NCBI GenBank assembly: GCA_023256475.1
Contig: JAGDXP010000024.1
Span: 267 to 64,266, forward strand
Length of the DNA: 64,000 nt
Origin: Thermoplasmata archaeon
GTDB lineage: Archaea > Thermoplasmatota > Thermoplasmata > Thermoplasmatales > GCA-001856825
Direction: 5' to 3'
The position numbers were made by a program, and so were the translations under genes. Numbering within the stretch: the stretch's first letter is position 1; each line of letters opens with the position of its first letter. Positions 19,361-28,689 of the stretch are shown piece by piece. The notes under the pieces were generated by a model, which saw only the letters and a list, made by a program, of their open reading frames with translations, had not been told where the DNA came from and did no database searches.

Positions 19361-19839
19361 TCCAGTATCTCCTCCGTGAGATCATATATTTTATGTTCAA
19401 TTTCTTTTCCATTGATTATGTCAATAACTCCTTTCAGTGTTTCATTGATGTCTGAATTTAGCAGCTCTATAACCCTATGATCGTGGATTTCCCTTGCTTC
19501 ATCCCCGATTACGTTCAGTGCTTCAGATTCCAGATTGTCCATTATCTTTTTCCTATCATAGCCCCTATCCCTCAATCTGGAATATATTTCCTTGAGGTGT
19601 GCTCTCAAAACAATGACAATGTCGCAATTCATCAGGTAAGATAAATGCCCTTCCACTATCCCTTCAACCCTTATCTTTCGTAGGCACTTTTCATCTAAAA
19701 GTAGTTCCCCTGATTCCATGCCTACTACACATTCATTGGCAACATCCATAACACTCTTCACTTCATATCCTAGTTCTTTCAATTTTCCTGCGATAGAAGT
19801 CTTACCAGTTCCGGGAGTGCCTGCGATGCATATCATCAT
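19351..19839 (-). CDS. AK6/Fap7-type putative adenylate kinase
   Basis: IAGTPGTGKTSIAGKL, 'IVLRAHLKEIYSRLRDRGYDRKKIMDNLESEALNVI'. Confidence 0.9.
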   Translation of the reverse strand: MMICIAGTPGTGKTSIAGKLKELGYEVKSVMDVANECVVGMESGELLLDEKCLRKIRVEGIVEGHLSYLMNCDIVIVLRAHLKEIYSRLRDRGYDRKKIMDNLESEALNVIGDEAREIHDHRVIELLNSDINETLKGVIDIINGKEIEHKIYDLTEEILDWY

Positions 19840-21107
19840 ATTATTACTCCTAACTTCAGTGGCCTAGCCAAATGCCTTCGTGCAATCACGGGAACTTCAT
19901 AATAACCTTCCTTCAACCTTCTTGGAATCTCCCTTCTTATGGGTTCTGCTTTTCTTCCACATTTTCTGCACCTATAATATCCATTCCTTCCCATGCTTTC
20001 CATCTTCACATTGCAATTTTCGCAGACGGGAGGCTCCAAAATTATCTCCTTCGAGAGGGACTTAATGTTTATTTTTTCTATGTTTATGATACCCTGTTTT
20101 GTTGTCCCGCCATATATTTCCAGATGATCGCCTATCCTCAGCTGCCTTATAATATTCCTAAAGTTCTTTGTTGGCTCCATGGCCACCGCATCTATTGTTC
20201 CTGTACTATCACCGACCTTCACCCTGACAATTCCGCCTCTCATGTTTACAGGGTTCTCCTGAACAATAACGTCTATCTTTGAAGAATTATACAGCTGAAT
20301 TTCATTTACCTTTCTCAAAACAATATGGTCATCAGATCCTTGATTGGTATTATAGATAATAAATGATTCAAATTTCTCACTTTTCACATCCTTTATAGAT
20401 TTCAAAAGGTGCTCATAATTGGTGCCCCTTATCCCGAATAGCACAGGGGTTTTGGTTGTGGGCCTTATTGCATTATAATTGTTTATGAAATCATAGCTAT
20501 CGAATGTGGTTGGATAATTTTCTTCAATGTACCTCGCACTCGCATCATCCACGTAGTGTTCGCCACCCCATTTTTCTCTTGGTAGATACGATATGAGCTC
20601 AAATGTTGTAACCCTCTCTGGCCATGAAATTGCCGAAGAAGCCCCAACCAATCCGATCTCACCATTCTTGGTCCAATACCTTTTTTCCGGTATCAGCTCC
20701 TTTACTTTCCGGTAATCTACAAATTCCCTTACGGCACTATAATATAGATTTTCATTTAAGTTTTCATTGGAAATAATTAAGGCAGGATTGGTTTTCTCAT
20801 CTTTTGGTGAATATTTTTCTATTATGGATGGGATATCTATGTCTAGGTTTTCATCCTCGCCCTTATCATATGAATATATCTCATTTCCTCCAACCAATCC
20901 AATTGGCTTTTTTCCTCCGTAGCCTCGTCCAAGCCTCATGGATATAGCTGCATTTCCTCTAGTCTTAAGTGGAATATTTGGGTTCAGTCTAACAAGTTTT
21001 GGAAACCCTATCAAATCCAATGAAGTTTGCCTAAGAATTTCAATGGTGAGATATGTCGTGCACATCTCCCTTGATGAGTCAGTATCATCAATGCCGATTA
21101 TGGGCAT
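19836..21107 (-). CDS. tiaS: tRNA(Ile2) 2-agmatinylcytidine synthetase
   Basis: IGIDDTDSSREMCTTYL, OB-fold plus C-terminal zinc ribbon CENCNVKMESMGRNGYYRCRKCG. Confidence 0.93.
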   Translation of the reverse strand: MPIIGIDDTDSSREMCTTYLTIEILRQTSLDLIGFPKLVRLNPNIPLKTRGNAAISMRLGRGYGGKKPIGLVGGNEIYSYDKGEDENLDIDIPSIIEKYSPKDEKTNPALIISNENLNENLYYSAVREFVDYRKVKELIPEKRYWTKNGEIGLVGASSAISWPERVTTFELISYLPREKWGGEHYVDDASARYIEENYPTTFDSYDFINNYNAIRPTTKTPVLFGIRGTNYEHLLKSIKDVKSEKFESFIIYNTNQGSDDHIVLRKVNEIQLYNSSKIDVIVQENPVNMRGGIVRVKVGDSTGTIDAVAMEPTKNFRNIIRQLRIGDHLEIYGGTTKQGIINIEKINIKSLSKEIILEPPVCENCNVKMESMGRNGYYRCRKCGRKAEPIRREIPRRLKEGYYEVPVIARRHLARPLKLGVII

Positions 21108-21893
21108 CTATCTACCGAACCTCCGCTCCCTTTCCTGGAATGATCTTATGGCCTTTAAAAGGTCTAGCTTTGTCATTTCAGGCCAGTATATGTCCATAAA
21201 ATAAAGTTCAGAATATGCAGATTGCCACAACAGGAAATTGCTTATTCTTTCCTCTCCCGAGGTTCTTATTATTAAATCCGGGTCCTTGAGTTCACCAGTG
21301 TACAGATATTTTCTGAATAAATCATGGTCAATCTGTTCAACAGTTATTTTTCCATCCCTTACGTCAGCAGCTACCTTCTTTATAGCATCTATTATCTCCT
21401 CCCTCCCCCCGTAGGCTATGGCCACGTTGAGAAAATAATTGTTATAGTTTTTCGTATGTTCTTCCGCCATCCTTGCTGCCTCCAGAACTCTAGGGGGGAG
21501 AAGTTCTGTTTTTCCTATGAGCCTGACCCTAATTTTCTTTTCGTTTACCCTCTTGTCCTTTATCAAATCCTTGAAGCTCTCTTCATAGAGAGTCATCAGG
21601 AATTCAACTTCATCCTTGTTGCGCTGAAAATTCTCAGTGGAGAATGCATAAACTGTTACAATCTTGATCCCTATTTCGTAGCACCAGTCCAAGAATTCCT
21701 CGAGCTTCTTCTTTCCCAGATAATGCCCGTCATTTGCCGTTAGCTTCATTTCTCTGGCAAATCTCCTATTGCCATCCATGATAACTCCAACATGCTCCGG
21801 CAGAGGATATTTCCTTACGGTTTCCAATAGCTTATTTTCGTAACGTTCCCTTACTGCCTTTATTAATTCCTCAGCGATACCCCAGTCGGGCAT
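21108..21893 (-). CDS. uppS: Cis-polyprenyl (undecaprenyl-type) diphosphate synthase
   Basis: HVGVIMDGNRRFAREM, VYAFSTENFQRNKDEVE, PDLIIRTSGEERISNFLLWQSAYSELYF. Confidence 0.95.
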   Translation of the reverse strand: MPDWGIAEELIKAVRERYENKLLETVRKYPLPEHVGVIMDGNRRFAREMKLTANDGHYLGKKKLEEFLDWCYEIGIKIVTVYAFSTENFQRNKDEVEFLMTLYEESFKDLIKDKRVNEKKIRVRLIGKTELLPPRVLEAARMAEEHTKNYNNYFLNVAIAYGGREEIIDAIKKVAADVRDGKITVEQIDHDLFRKYLYTGELKDPDLIIRTSGEERISNFLLWQSAYSELYFMDIYWPEMTKLDLLKAIRSFQERERRFGR

Positions 21894-21928
21894 TATTGTT
21901 CATACCTCATTAATTTCTTATTAATATC

Positions 21929-22825
21929 TTATTCTGAAATCCTTATGAGTAGATAATACAGCGACACGGATGGCGAATATCCATGAATTTCATATTTCTC
22001 CAGGATTTGCATACCCTTGAATATATCTTCTGATTCTTTGTCTTTCTTGAGCATAATGAACAAATGCACTACCTTACCCCTGAAATTTTCCATAACTTTT
22101 AGGGTTGTTTCTATAGGCTGAGAAGGATTGTTCATGATTACCTGGTCAGCTTTGGAAAGGCAATCTGCTATGCTATTTGAATTAGCTATTGCTAGATTTC
22201 CCTGAACCTTATTCAATTGGAAATTGTATTTTGCAATTTTTATGGCCTCTGGATTTATGTCAAAGGAATAAACATTTATCCCATTCTTTCTCAACAATAT
22301 TGATATGGGACCTATACCCGTATACATATCAACAACTTTGTCCTGTTTGAATTTGAGCACATTTTCCAGTACGTGCATTCTGGCAGTTGCAAGCCGCGGC
22401 GAAAAGTATGCCTTAGATAGGTCTACATAAAGCCTGATGTGGTTCTCCCTGTGGAAGGCTTTAGGTTCACCTTCTCCGTAGACTAATTTCAGATCCCTTA
22501 TCCTTGAAAATCCCTTGACCCCAGAGTCAAGGAATATTGCTCTGGGGCTGGTTTTTTCTCTAAGCATTTTAACTATATCTTGCCAGTTATCCCTCTCTTT
22601 CACAACATAAAAGTCCCCAATCTTTTCAAAACTTCCCACGTGCTCAAGATTTTTTCTTATAACCTTTTGGAAATCAGCCCTCTCGTTTCCTTCAATACAT
22701 GGAATAAGAACATACTCCCCTTCCCTCTTCAACTGGTAACCTTGGATCAGTTTTCCCTCTCTCCTCAATTTATCTAAGGTTGATTGAGCCAACTCCTTTC
22801 TTACTTTTATGCAGGGGAGTTCCAT
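21929..22825 (-). CDS. trm5: Trm5-like tRNA (guanine-37 N1)-methyltransferase / TYW2-like
   Basis: YFSPRLATARMHVL, VVDMYTGIGPISILL, ANSNSIADCL...MNNPSQ. Confidence 0.8.
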   Translation of the reverse strand: MELPCIKVRKELAQSTLDKLRREGKLIQGYQLKREGEYVLIPCIEGNERADFQKVIRKNLEHVGSFEKIGDFYVVKERDNWQDIVKMLREKTSPRAIFLDSGVKGFSRIRDLKLVYGEGEPKAFHRENHIRLYVDLSKAYFSPRLATARMHVLENVLKFKQDKVVDMYTGIGPISILLRKNGINVYSFDINPEAIKIAKYNFQLNKVQGNLAIANSNSIADCLSKADQVIMNNPSQPIETTLKVMENFRGKVVHLFIMLKKDKESEDIFKGMQILEKYEIHGYSPSVSLYYLLIRISE

Positions 22826-22866
22826 TAAGGGAAAATGTATTAAAGAGATTTAAATTAGAGGTCTTT

Positions 22867-23178
22867 GTGTTTTGCCCAAAGTGCGGATCAATGATGATGC
22901 CCAAAAACGGAAAATGGGTTTGCACCAACGCCTCTTGCGGATATGAGATGCCCATTAAAAAGGATGAAAACAAGAAGATAATTGAAAAGGGTAAGAAGAG
23001 GGAACTAATAGTTGTTAAAAAGGAAGAGATTAATCTTCCGCTGGATAAAAATGCCATTTGCCCCAAATGCGGAAACCAGGGGGCCTATTGGGAAGCTGCA
23101 CAGACAAGGGCCGCTGATGAACCTGAGACCAAGTTCTACATTTGCGCCAAATGCGGCCATAGATGGAGAGAGTATTGA
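22867..23178 (+). CDS. tfs: Transcription elongation factor TFS
   Basis: Two zinc ribbons (CPKCGSMM...C..C; CPKCGNQGAYWEAAQTRAADEPETKFYICAKCGHRWREY). GTG start inferred. Confidence 0.93.
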   Translation: MFCPKCGSMMMPKNGKWVCTNASCGYEMPIKKDENKKIIEKGKKRELIVVKKEEINLPLDKNAICPKCGNQGAYWEAAQTRAADEPETKFYICAKCGHRWREY

Positions 23179-23631
23179 TTATCCAAAACCTATAATATCC
23201 TTCTTCTTTTGTATCGTTGGCATTGGTAGCGGCGGGGGCAATCTTAGATCCCTTGCTAAAAGTATGGTTTCTACCGTGGAAGCCGCAAATATAGATCCCT
23301 GAATTTCCTGGGCTGCAGCCTCTGCTATGCTTTTATCCTTTTTCCACGCGGGTTCCAAATCAATACCATTGTACAAAAGGTCACCCTCTATGTTAATACT
23401 TCCCATTCCAGAAAATGTCGTTATGAATTTGAAAAATATTCTGAAATTCTCCCCCTCCCTTCTCACATCAACTATGGTCAAGTTTTGGTCTATCCTTACC
23501 TCCTGGGGCCTAAAATCCACCGGTGAAAACCTCTTTCCTTCCATGGAAGTAAATTCAATATCCCTTATCATCGTACATAAAGCATTATTTCCTATATGCA
23601 TTTTTCCAAAAAATATTGGGATGATTTTCAA
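23179..23631 (-). CDS. Conserved archaeal hypothetical protein
   Basis: ORF with C-terminal LRLPPPLPMP motif. Confidence 0.6.
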   Translation of the reverse strand: MKIIPIFFGKMHIGNNALCTMIRDIEFTSMEGKRFSPVDFRPQEVRIDQNLTIVDVRREGENFRIFFKFITTFSGMGSINIEGDLLYNGIDLEPAWKKDKSIAEAAAQEIQGSIFAASTVETILLARDLRLPPPLPMPTIQKKKDIIGFG

Positions 23632-23638
23632 TTAATTT

Positions 23639-24244
23639 TTACGTTTGCGTTGGAACATATCCTATTGGCTTATCATCCACTTTATTTATCAAAACATACC
23701 CGGATAGAAGAACACCGATAGAAATCGCTATTACAATGAACCAGTATAAGTTAATGTATGTCAATATATCCTTGGGCTTAACGAAGGCGCCTATCATTTC
23801 AATGTATACAAGGCCACCATCTATCAATGAGTGCAATGTTATGGCCAGTGCAAGGTATTGGAATCTCTTCCCAATGAGACGACCATACTTCAATAACATT
23901 GCAGTCCCTGGATGGAATGATAGTGATGAAATTAGATTGAGGAAAATAAATATGGTTATAAGCCTGGCAATTGATGCATCAATGAATAAAGCAGCTATAT
24001 CTATGATTGAGAAACCCAGACCAATCCATATCGCAAATCTCTTTGGTTTAAGCTCAACACCCAGATATTTGAAAGCTTCCTGCATTATACCGGCTATTAT
24101 ACCTATATATAATGCATAAAAGAAGGAAAAGCGCTTTTCAAATCCCAAAAAATTTGCAATATAATCCTTAATCCCATACTTTCCAATGAAAATCAGGAGA
24201 GGAATCGATTGGAAAACTGACTGAATAACAATGGCACCTATCAT
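23639..24244 (-). CDS. Polytopic membrane protein (YhfC-like/putative intramembrane protease)
   Basis: 'GIIAGIMQEAFKYLGVE', 'FHPGTAMLLKYG', 'LAITLHSLIDG' TM-embedded polar motifs. Confidence 0.45.
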   Translation of the reverse strand: MIGAIVIQSVFQSIPLLIFIGKYGIKDYIANFLGFEKRFSFFYALYIGIIAGIMQEAFKYLGVELKPKRFAIWIGLGFSIIDIAALFIDASIARLITIFIFLNLISSLSFHPGTAMLLKYGRLIGKRFQYLALAITLHSLIDGGLVYIEMIGAFVKPKDILTYINLYWFIVIAISIGVLLSGYVLINKVDDKPIGYVPTQT

Positions 24245-24330
24245 TAGGATTATTCCTAGGCCTACAGAATATAACTTTTCCTTTCCTTCGGATGACGTAT
24301 CGACACCGGGCGAATATCCAAATAAGATAT

Positions 24331-25107
24331 TTAGAATTTCTTCTTATTCTTTAACAGATTCTCAATATATTCCCTGTAAAAATCTGGGTATTCCTCATAT
24401 GGTATTGGGTCAACTAACCCAGATTCCATGAAGCCCTTCAGTCTCAGTTTGCAGGAATCGCACCTTCCACATGCCTTCTCCCCACCCCTGTAACAGGACC
24501 AAGTAAGCTCGAAAGGCAACCCTAATTTGTTTCCCAACTTTACTATATCTGATTTTGTCATTTGAAGCAGAGGCGCTTCAACTTCTATGGGGTCGCCTTC
24601 AACACCTCTCTTTGTACCCAATCTAAAGGCCTCATTTAAAGCCCTAAAATACTCTGGCCTGCAGTCCGGATAACCAGAATAGTCTATGGCGTTGGCTCCG
24701 ATAAATATCTTCTTTGCTCCTTTGACCTCTGCCAAACCCAGAGCTATGGAAAGTAAAATTGTATTCCTTGCAGGAACATAGGTTATTGGTATTTCCTTAC
24801 CTATTTCTTCCATTTTATATTCGGGAACATCAATATTATCAGTAAGTGCGCTACCCCCTATTGACCTTAGATCAAGATTCATTATGTGGTGCTCCACTCC
24901 ATAATATTTTGCAATTTTTTTGGCCGATTCTAGTTCTCTGCTATGTCTCTGTCCGTAATTAAAGGACAGGGCTGTAACTTCATACCCCTGACTTACAGCC
25001 CAAGCCAGGAGTGTTGAACTGTCCAATCCTCCAGAAAGAAGGCTAATGGCCCTTAACCCATGTTGCTTTTGCATACTGACCAGGCCCTTCGTGAACTTCA
25101 ATTTCAA
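24331..25107 (-). CDS. queC: 7-cyano-7-deazaguanine synthase
   Basis: LLSGGLDSSTLLAWA...CYRGGEKACGRCDSCKLRLKGF. Confidence 0.95.
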   Translation of the reverse strand: MKLKFTKGLVSMQKQHGLRAISLLSGGLDSSTLLAWAVSQGYEVTALSFNYGQRHSRELESAKKIAKYYGVEHHIMNLDLRSIGGSALTDNIDVPEYKMEEIGKEIPITYVPARNTILLSIALGLAEVKGAKKIFIGANAIDYSGYPDCRPEYFRALNEAFRLGTKRGVEGDPIEVEAPLLQMTKSDIVKLGNKLGLPFELTWSCYRGGEKACGRCDSCKLRLKGFMESGLVDPIPYEEYPDFYREYIENLLKNKKKF

Positions 25108-25516
25108 TTTTCTTCAAGTTTGGATCTAGCTTTTTCCTAACTTCTTCCAGTATATAATTGGAAAGGCATTCTGCGGTGGTATCCATTATATCCAGAAACC
25201 TTACTTCCCGTGCTGGAAACATGTAAGTCTTGTCACGGAATGAAACCGTTACCTTGCCATTTTCTTCCTTTATAGTCATCTGTTTGTTGTTCCTTGGAAC
25301 TAGAACCATATGGTCCAAATAATCTGAAATATCACGCAGTGCCTTCTTAGCGCCCGTGAAATCAAGGAAATAGGATTTACCTTCAAGCTCACCCTCTATT
25401 GTCGCTGAAATGCTGTAATCATGTCCGTGAATCCTATCGCATTTCCATTCACCGGGAATAAAATGAGCCGCAGAGAATCTTATATTATTGGCATTACCGT
25501 CAATGTGGATCTGCAT
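25043..25516 (-). CDS. queD: 6-carboxy-tetrahydropterin synthase (QueD/PTPS-like)
   Basis: FSAAHFIPGEWKCDRIHGHDYSISATIEGE, DYLDHMVLV, VHEGPGQYA. Confidence 0.93.
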   Translation of the reverse strand: MQIHIDGNANNIRFSAAHFIPGEWKCDRIHGHDYSISATIEGELEGKSYFLDFTGAKKALRDISDYLDHMVLVPRNNKQMTIKEENGKVTVSFRDKTYMFPAREVRFLDIMDTTAECLSNYILEEVRKKLDPNLKKIEIEVHEGPGQYAKATWVKGH

Positions 25517-25597
25517 ACCCTACTATATTAACTTCATGTGTAAATATTTTGGAGTTGGACTAAGAAAAGGTTAATTATAGTTACTTAATAAACCTTC

Positions 25598-25939
25598 ATG
25601 ACTAAACTGCTCTATTTAGTTACAAGCGGAGATGATGCACCCCAGAAATTTGATCTTGCCATAAACACAGCACTTCACATGATTGAAAATAAAAGGTTTG
25701 AAGATATAAAATTACTTTTCCTGGGACCAAGCGAAGCAACATTGGCCAAGGCCACAGGACAAAGAAAAGAAATAATTAATAAACTAATAAATTTAGGGGC
25801 AATAGATTCTGCATGCGTTGCATTCGCAAAGAACATGGGAATAGAAAATGAACTGAAGCTTCTGGGTGTTAATCAGGAGCCTTACGGTGCAAGATTGAAG
25901 TATTATTTGGAAAATGGCTATCACGTTGTGAGCTTTTAA
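25598..25939 (+). CDS. DsrE-like small protein
   Basis: YLVTSGDDAPQKFDLAINTALHMI...LGVNQEPYGARLKYYLENGYHVVSF, DsrE/F fold-like. Confidence 0.55.
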   Translation: MTKLLYLVTSGDDAPQKFDLAINTALHMIENKRFEDIKLLFLGPSEATLAKATGQRKEIINKLINLGAIDSACVAFAKNMGIENELKLLGVNQEPYGARLKYYLENGYHVVSF

Positions 25940-27564
25940 TTTATTTGGAAATTTATCATTTTTATTTCGCTTTCTTCTCCAATCGGCGGTATTAGAATAA
26001 TTTTAGAGTCCTTTGGAAGCTTTGATTCAAAGCCCTTAAAGGTTACGAATATTACATCCCTATATCTCGATTTCTTCTCCTGGATTCTTTCAGGCTTTTT
26101 AATATCTGAATATTCGCATTCCACTGGTACTTCTATCCCATTGATTTTAACTACTAGATCAGGTTGGCCGTCACCAATTACTATATTCTCATAGGCATCC
26201 AATCCCAGTGATTTGAAGAACAAGTAAGCTCTTGTTATTAGGTATCTGTGATATAGGCTTTCCCTCCCTTTTATCTTTCTGCTCCCTAAAATCTTCATGT
26301 AACTTTCATTGGGCACGATTTTGTTTCCCTCCAATGATACCAGGTTAAGTGTTGATAAGATATGCAGATAGTAAGGATCTTTCCAGGTTCTTTCATCTAA
26401 GTTCAAGTCACCTTCAAAACCATAGAACTCTCTTGATAACTCAAATATTCTCTCTTTTCTTGCTGAATATCTCATTGACCCTCTGAAGTACATGGATGAA
26501 AATGTATCTGCCCACAGGAATTGATGCTCATGGTTCAGGTGTAGTTCATCCTTTGTAAGATTGTAGAAATCATTCTCTGAACCTTTGAACGCTATGATAT
26601 TGGATACGTTTGTTCTCAAAACCTCATTTATTTTCTGACCTAAAGTGGAAGTGGTTTGTGTAGCTACAACCAGGTTTAAGCCAAATTTTCTGCCTTCGGT
26701 GAGGAATATTTCCGCTATGGAAGGTGTCAAGATCTGGAATTCGTCTATTACAACTGTTACATCTTTCAGCCTGTTGATTATAAGATTGTTCCAGATTTTA
26801 TAAAGGAGCATGATGGAAAATTGCTTCACTATCAATGGAGATGAATATTCTGCTGAGAGGACGATATACAAATCCTTGTCAAGTCTAGCGAAATCTAAGG
26901 AATCGTACTTTGAGGAAAAGGCATTCTTGGAAATTTCGCTGGAAAGAAGTGGCATTAACTTATTTACGCTAGAACTTATATAATCGTATCCTTGGGAATT
27001 GAAGATGCTATAGTACTTCATCTTGTCATTCTCTTCCAGCTCTGACAGAAAGTCCCTTCTTGCATATGGATCCAATAGTATTTCCAGCATGTCCTCGATG
27101 GTTGGATTCACTCTGTATTTTAACAGCAGCTTTGGCAATAAAGTGAATATTAACTCTATTCTTGGACCCCATGTTCCATGTGAGTAAACCTCTTCCCTTG
27201 AGAAAATATCCTTTAGGCTCTTTATCATAAGATCCTCGTTTAGCATCCTCTCATACTGATTTCTGTGTGGGAGTATTCCCATGAGGTTGAATTTCAGGTA
27301 TCCTAGCTTTGAATCTATATAAGGTCTAAGGGCAATTATATGGGAGTCTTGCTTACTGTATTGCCACAGTTCTCCGTGCAAGTCAAACACAATTAACCGT
27401 CTCAATCCTCTGATATTTTCAATCAGGTTTGTCAAGAGGTAAGATTTGCCAGTACCGGTTTTACCTATTATCAATGTGTGCCTTTGAAGTTGCTCCCTGC
27501 TAGCAAGGATCCTTTTCCCTGCTACGCCTATTTCCAATCCTTCCTGTATCTGCCAGAAATCCAA
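25936..27564 (-). CDS. HerA/VirD4-superfamily ATPase with C-terminal PD-(D/E)xK-like domain
   Basis: Walker A IIGKTGTGKSYLLTNL, FDLHGEL, Walker B VVIDEFQILTP, sensor-like ATQTTSTLGQ. C-term 'GDGQPDLVVKINGIEVPVECEYSDIKKPERIQEKKSRY'. Confidence 0.8.
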   Translation of the reverse strand: MDFWQIQEGLEIGVAGKRILASREQLQRHTLIIGKTGTGKSYLLTNLIENIRGLRRLIVFDLHGELWQYSKQDSHIIALRPYIDSKLGYLKFNLMGILPHRNQYERMLNEDLMIKSLKDIFSREEVYSHGTWGPRIELIFTLLPKLLLKYRVNPTIEDMLEILLDPYARRDFLSELEENDKMKYYSIFNSQGYDYISSSVNKLMPLLSSEISKNAFSSKYDSLDFARLDKDLYIVLSAEYSSPLIVKQFSIMLLYKIWNNLIINRLKDVTVVIDEFQILTPSIAEIFLTEGRKFGLNLVVATQTTSTLGQKINEVLRTNVSNIIAFKGSENDFYNLTKDELHLNHEHQFLWADTFSSMYFRGSMRYSARKERIFELSREFYGFEGDLNLDERTWKDPYYLHILSTLNLVSLEGNKIVPNESYMKILGSRKIKGRESLYHRYLITRAYLFFKSLGLDAYENIVIGDGQPDLVVKINGIEVPVECEYSDIKKPERIQEKKSRYRDVIFVTFKGFESKLPKDSKIILIPPIGEESEIKMINFQIN

Positions 27565-28157
27565 GGATTACCACCTCCAATCAAGCTCTCAATTTCCTCA
27601 GAATTCAGAATCGGTCTGTACCCTTTGTTCAGCTGCAGGTTTTGTTTAGAGCCCGGATGATTGTACAGCTTTGGAAGTTCTGTTGCGTAGATTTCCACTT
27701 CGAAGCACATTTGGTAAATTTTCTTGCCCAGTCTGAAACTATCCAGAATCTTAGGCCTGTGAAGCTTGGTTCTTATTATAAGCATATCACCGAGAACCGA
27801 GTACTTTATGAAATCCTCTATCAGCGAATGCTGAAGTTTTAGCAGATATTTTGGTGGTAATGTTGTGTACACATTTCCTTGCCGCGAAGGAAAGTAAGTT
27901 GCTTCCTGAATCCTTACTTCAAAATTGTCTTCGAGATATCTCAGAAAGCTGTCTGAAATACCCTTGGATTGTACTTCAAAGTAACCGTTGTTTCTGATTG
28001 CTACCTCCGATTCCTTATCAATGATAAGCTCTCTGCAAATTGCAAGCAGATCCTGTATTTTCTTTGGCCTTATTGAAAAAATTCGTTCTGCGTCAGCTTT
28101 CGTTTCCAGAATTGCTGCCCCAACAACAAAATATATATACAAAAAAATCTCTATCAT
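27528..28157 (-). CDS. Unknown protein co-transcribed with the ATPase; N-terminal hydrophobic segment
   Basis: Overlaps the ATPase start by 37 nt, SD-like GGTGAG just upstream on the minus strand, 'MIEIFLYIYFVVGAAILE' N-terminus. Confidence 0.65.
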   Translation of the reverse strand: MIEIFLYIYFVVGAAILETKADAERIFSIRPKKIQDLLAICRELIIDKESEVAIRNNGYFEVQSKGISDSFLRYLEDNFEVRIQEATYFPSRQGNVYTTLPPKYLLKLQHSLIEDFIKYSVLGDMLIIRTKLHRPKILDSFRLGKKIYQMCFEVEIYATELPKLYNHPGSKQNLQLNKGYRPILNSEEIESLIGGGNPWISGRYRKDWK

Positions 28158-28180
28158 TTTGTCTCACCTTTTTTCTTTTT

Positions 28181-28452
28181 TCTTGTTTCCTGCAAGAATG
28201 AAAAGCTGACAATATTGCAGCGTATTGAATCTATCAATTTCTATGTGTGTTTATAGCCATGGGATATATATTAATTGGAAGCGATTACTGGATGATAATT
28301 AAGGCCAAAATTTCTTAAAAAATTGTAGTAATGTTTGCTTAGTTTCATAGGCATTTTATTTTTTTATTTTAATCATAGTCTTCACTACCGTAGAGCCCGA
28401 ATACTCGAGCATAAGTCACCGAAATAACTCGGTGAATGCGCAGGAAACAAGA
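28181..28452. repeat. 13-bp perfect inverted repeat pair with 246-nt separation
   Basis: TCTTGTTTCCTGC (28181-28193) and GCAGGAAACAAGA (28440-28452) are exact reverse complements. Confidence 0.8.
28409..28439. other. Bulged hairpin in intergenic region (possible ncRNA or protein-binding site)
   Basis: GCAT-AAG-TCACCGA-AATAAC-TCGGTGA-ATGC: 11 bp with one 3-nt bulge. Confidence 0.5.
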
Positions 28453-28598
28453 CAATTTCATTATGAATAGATCATATTTAAATTTTATTGTATCTATTTA
28501 CCTTGCCTATTGAAAATCTTAGTTCATAGAATGACATCAATTTGACAAATCATTGTAACAAGCCAGTTCTAGATATAGGGGTTTTCTTGATAATGATA

Positions 28599-28632
28599 GT
28601 TCTCTGCAATTAGAGAACACGTCGAAGTGTTC
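28599..28632. other. Two overlapping hairpins sharing an arm
   Basis: GTTCTCT-GCAATT-AGAGAAC and GAACAC-GTCGAA-GTGTTC share GAAC. Confidence 0.6.
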
Positions 28633-28689
28633 CCAACCTTTTATCTACAATCATGCTCAGTATTATGGCATGTATTTATTTTCAGTCAA

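Noticed and set aside
20483-20665. Short antisense/alternate-frame ORFs in tiaS and neighbours
   Set aside because: Overlap strongly conserved coding sequence. No independent support.
25936-27564. Reading the ATPase as a conjugation coupling protein of an integrated plasmid
   Set aside because: No relaxase, VirB4, pilus or integrase genes in the surrounding sequence, so this cannot be claimed from the window, though it is not excluded.
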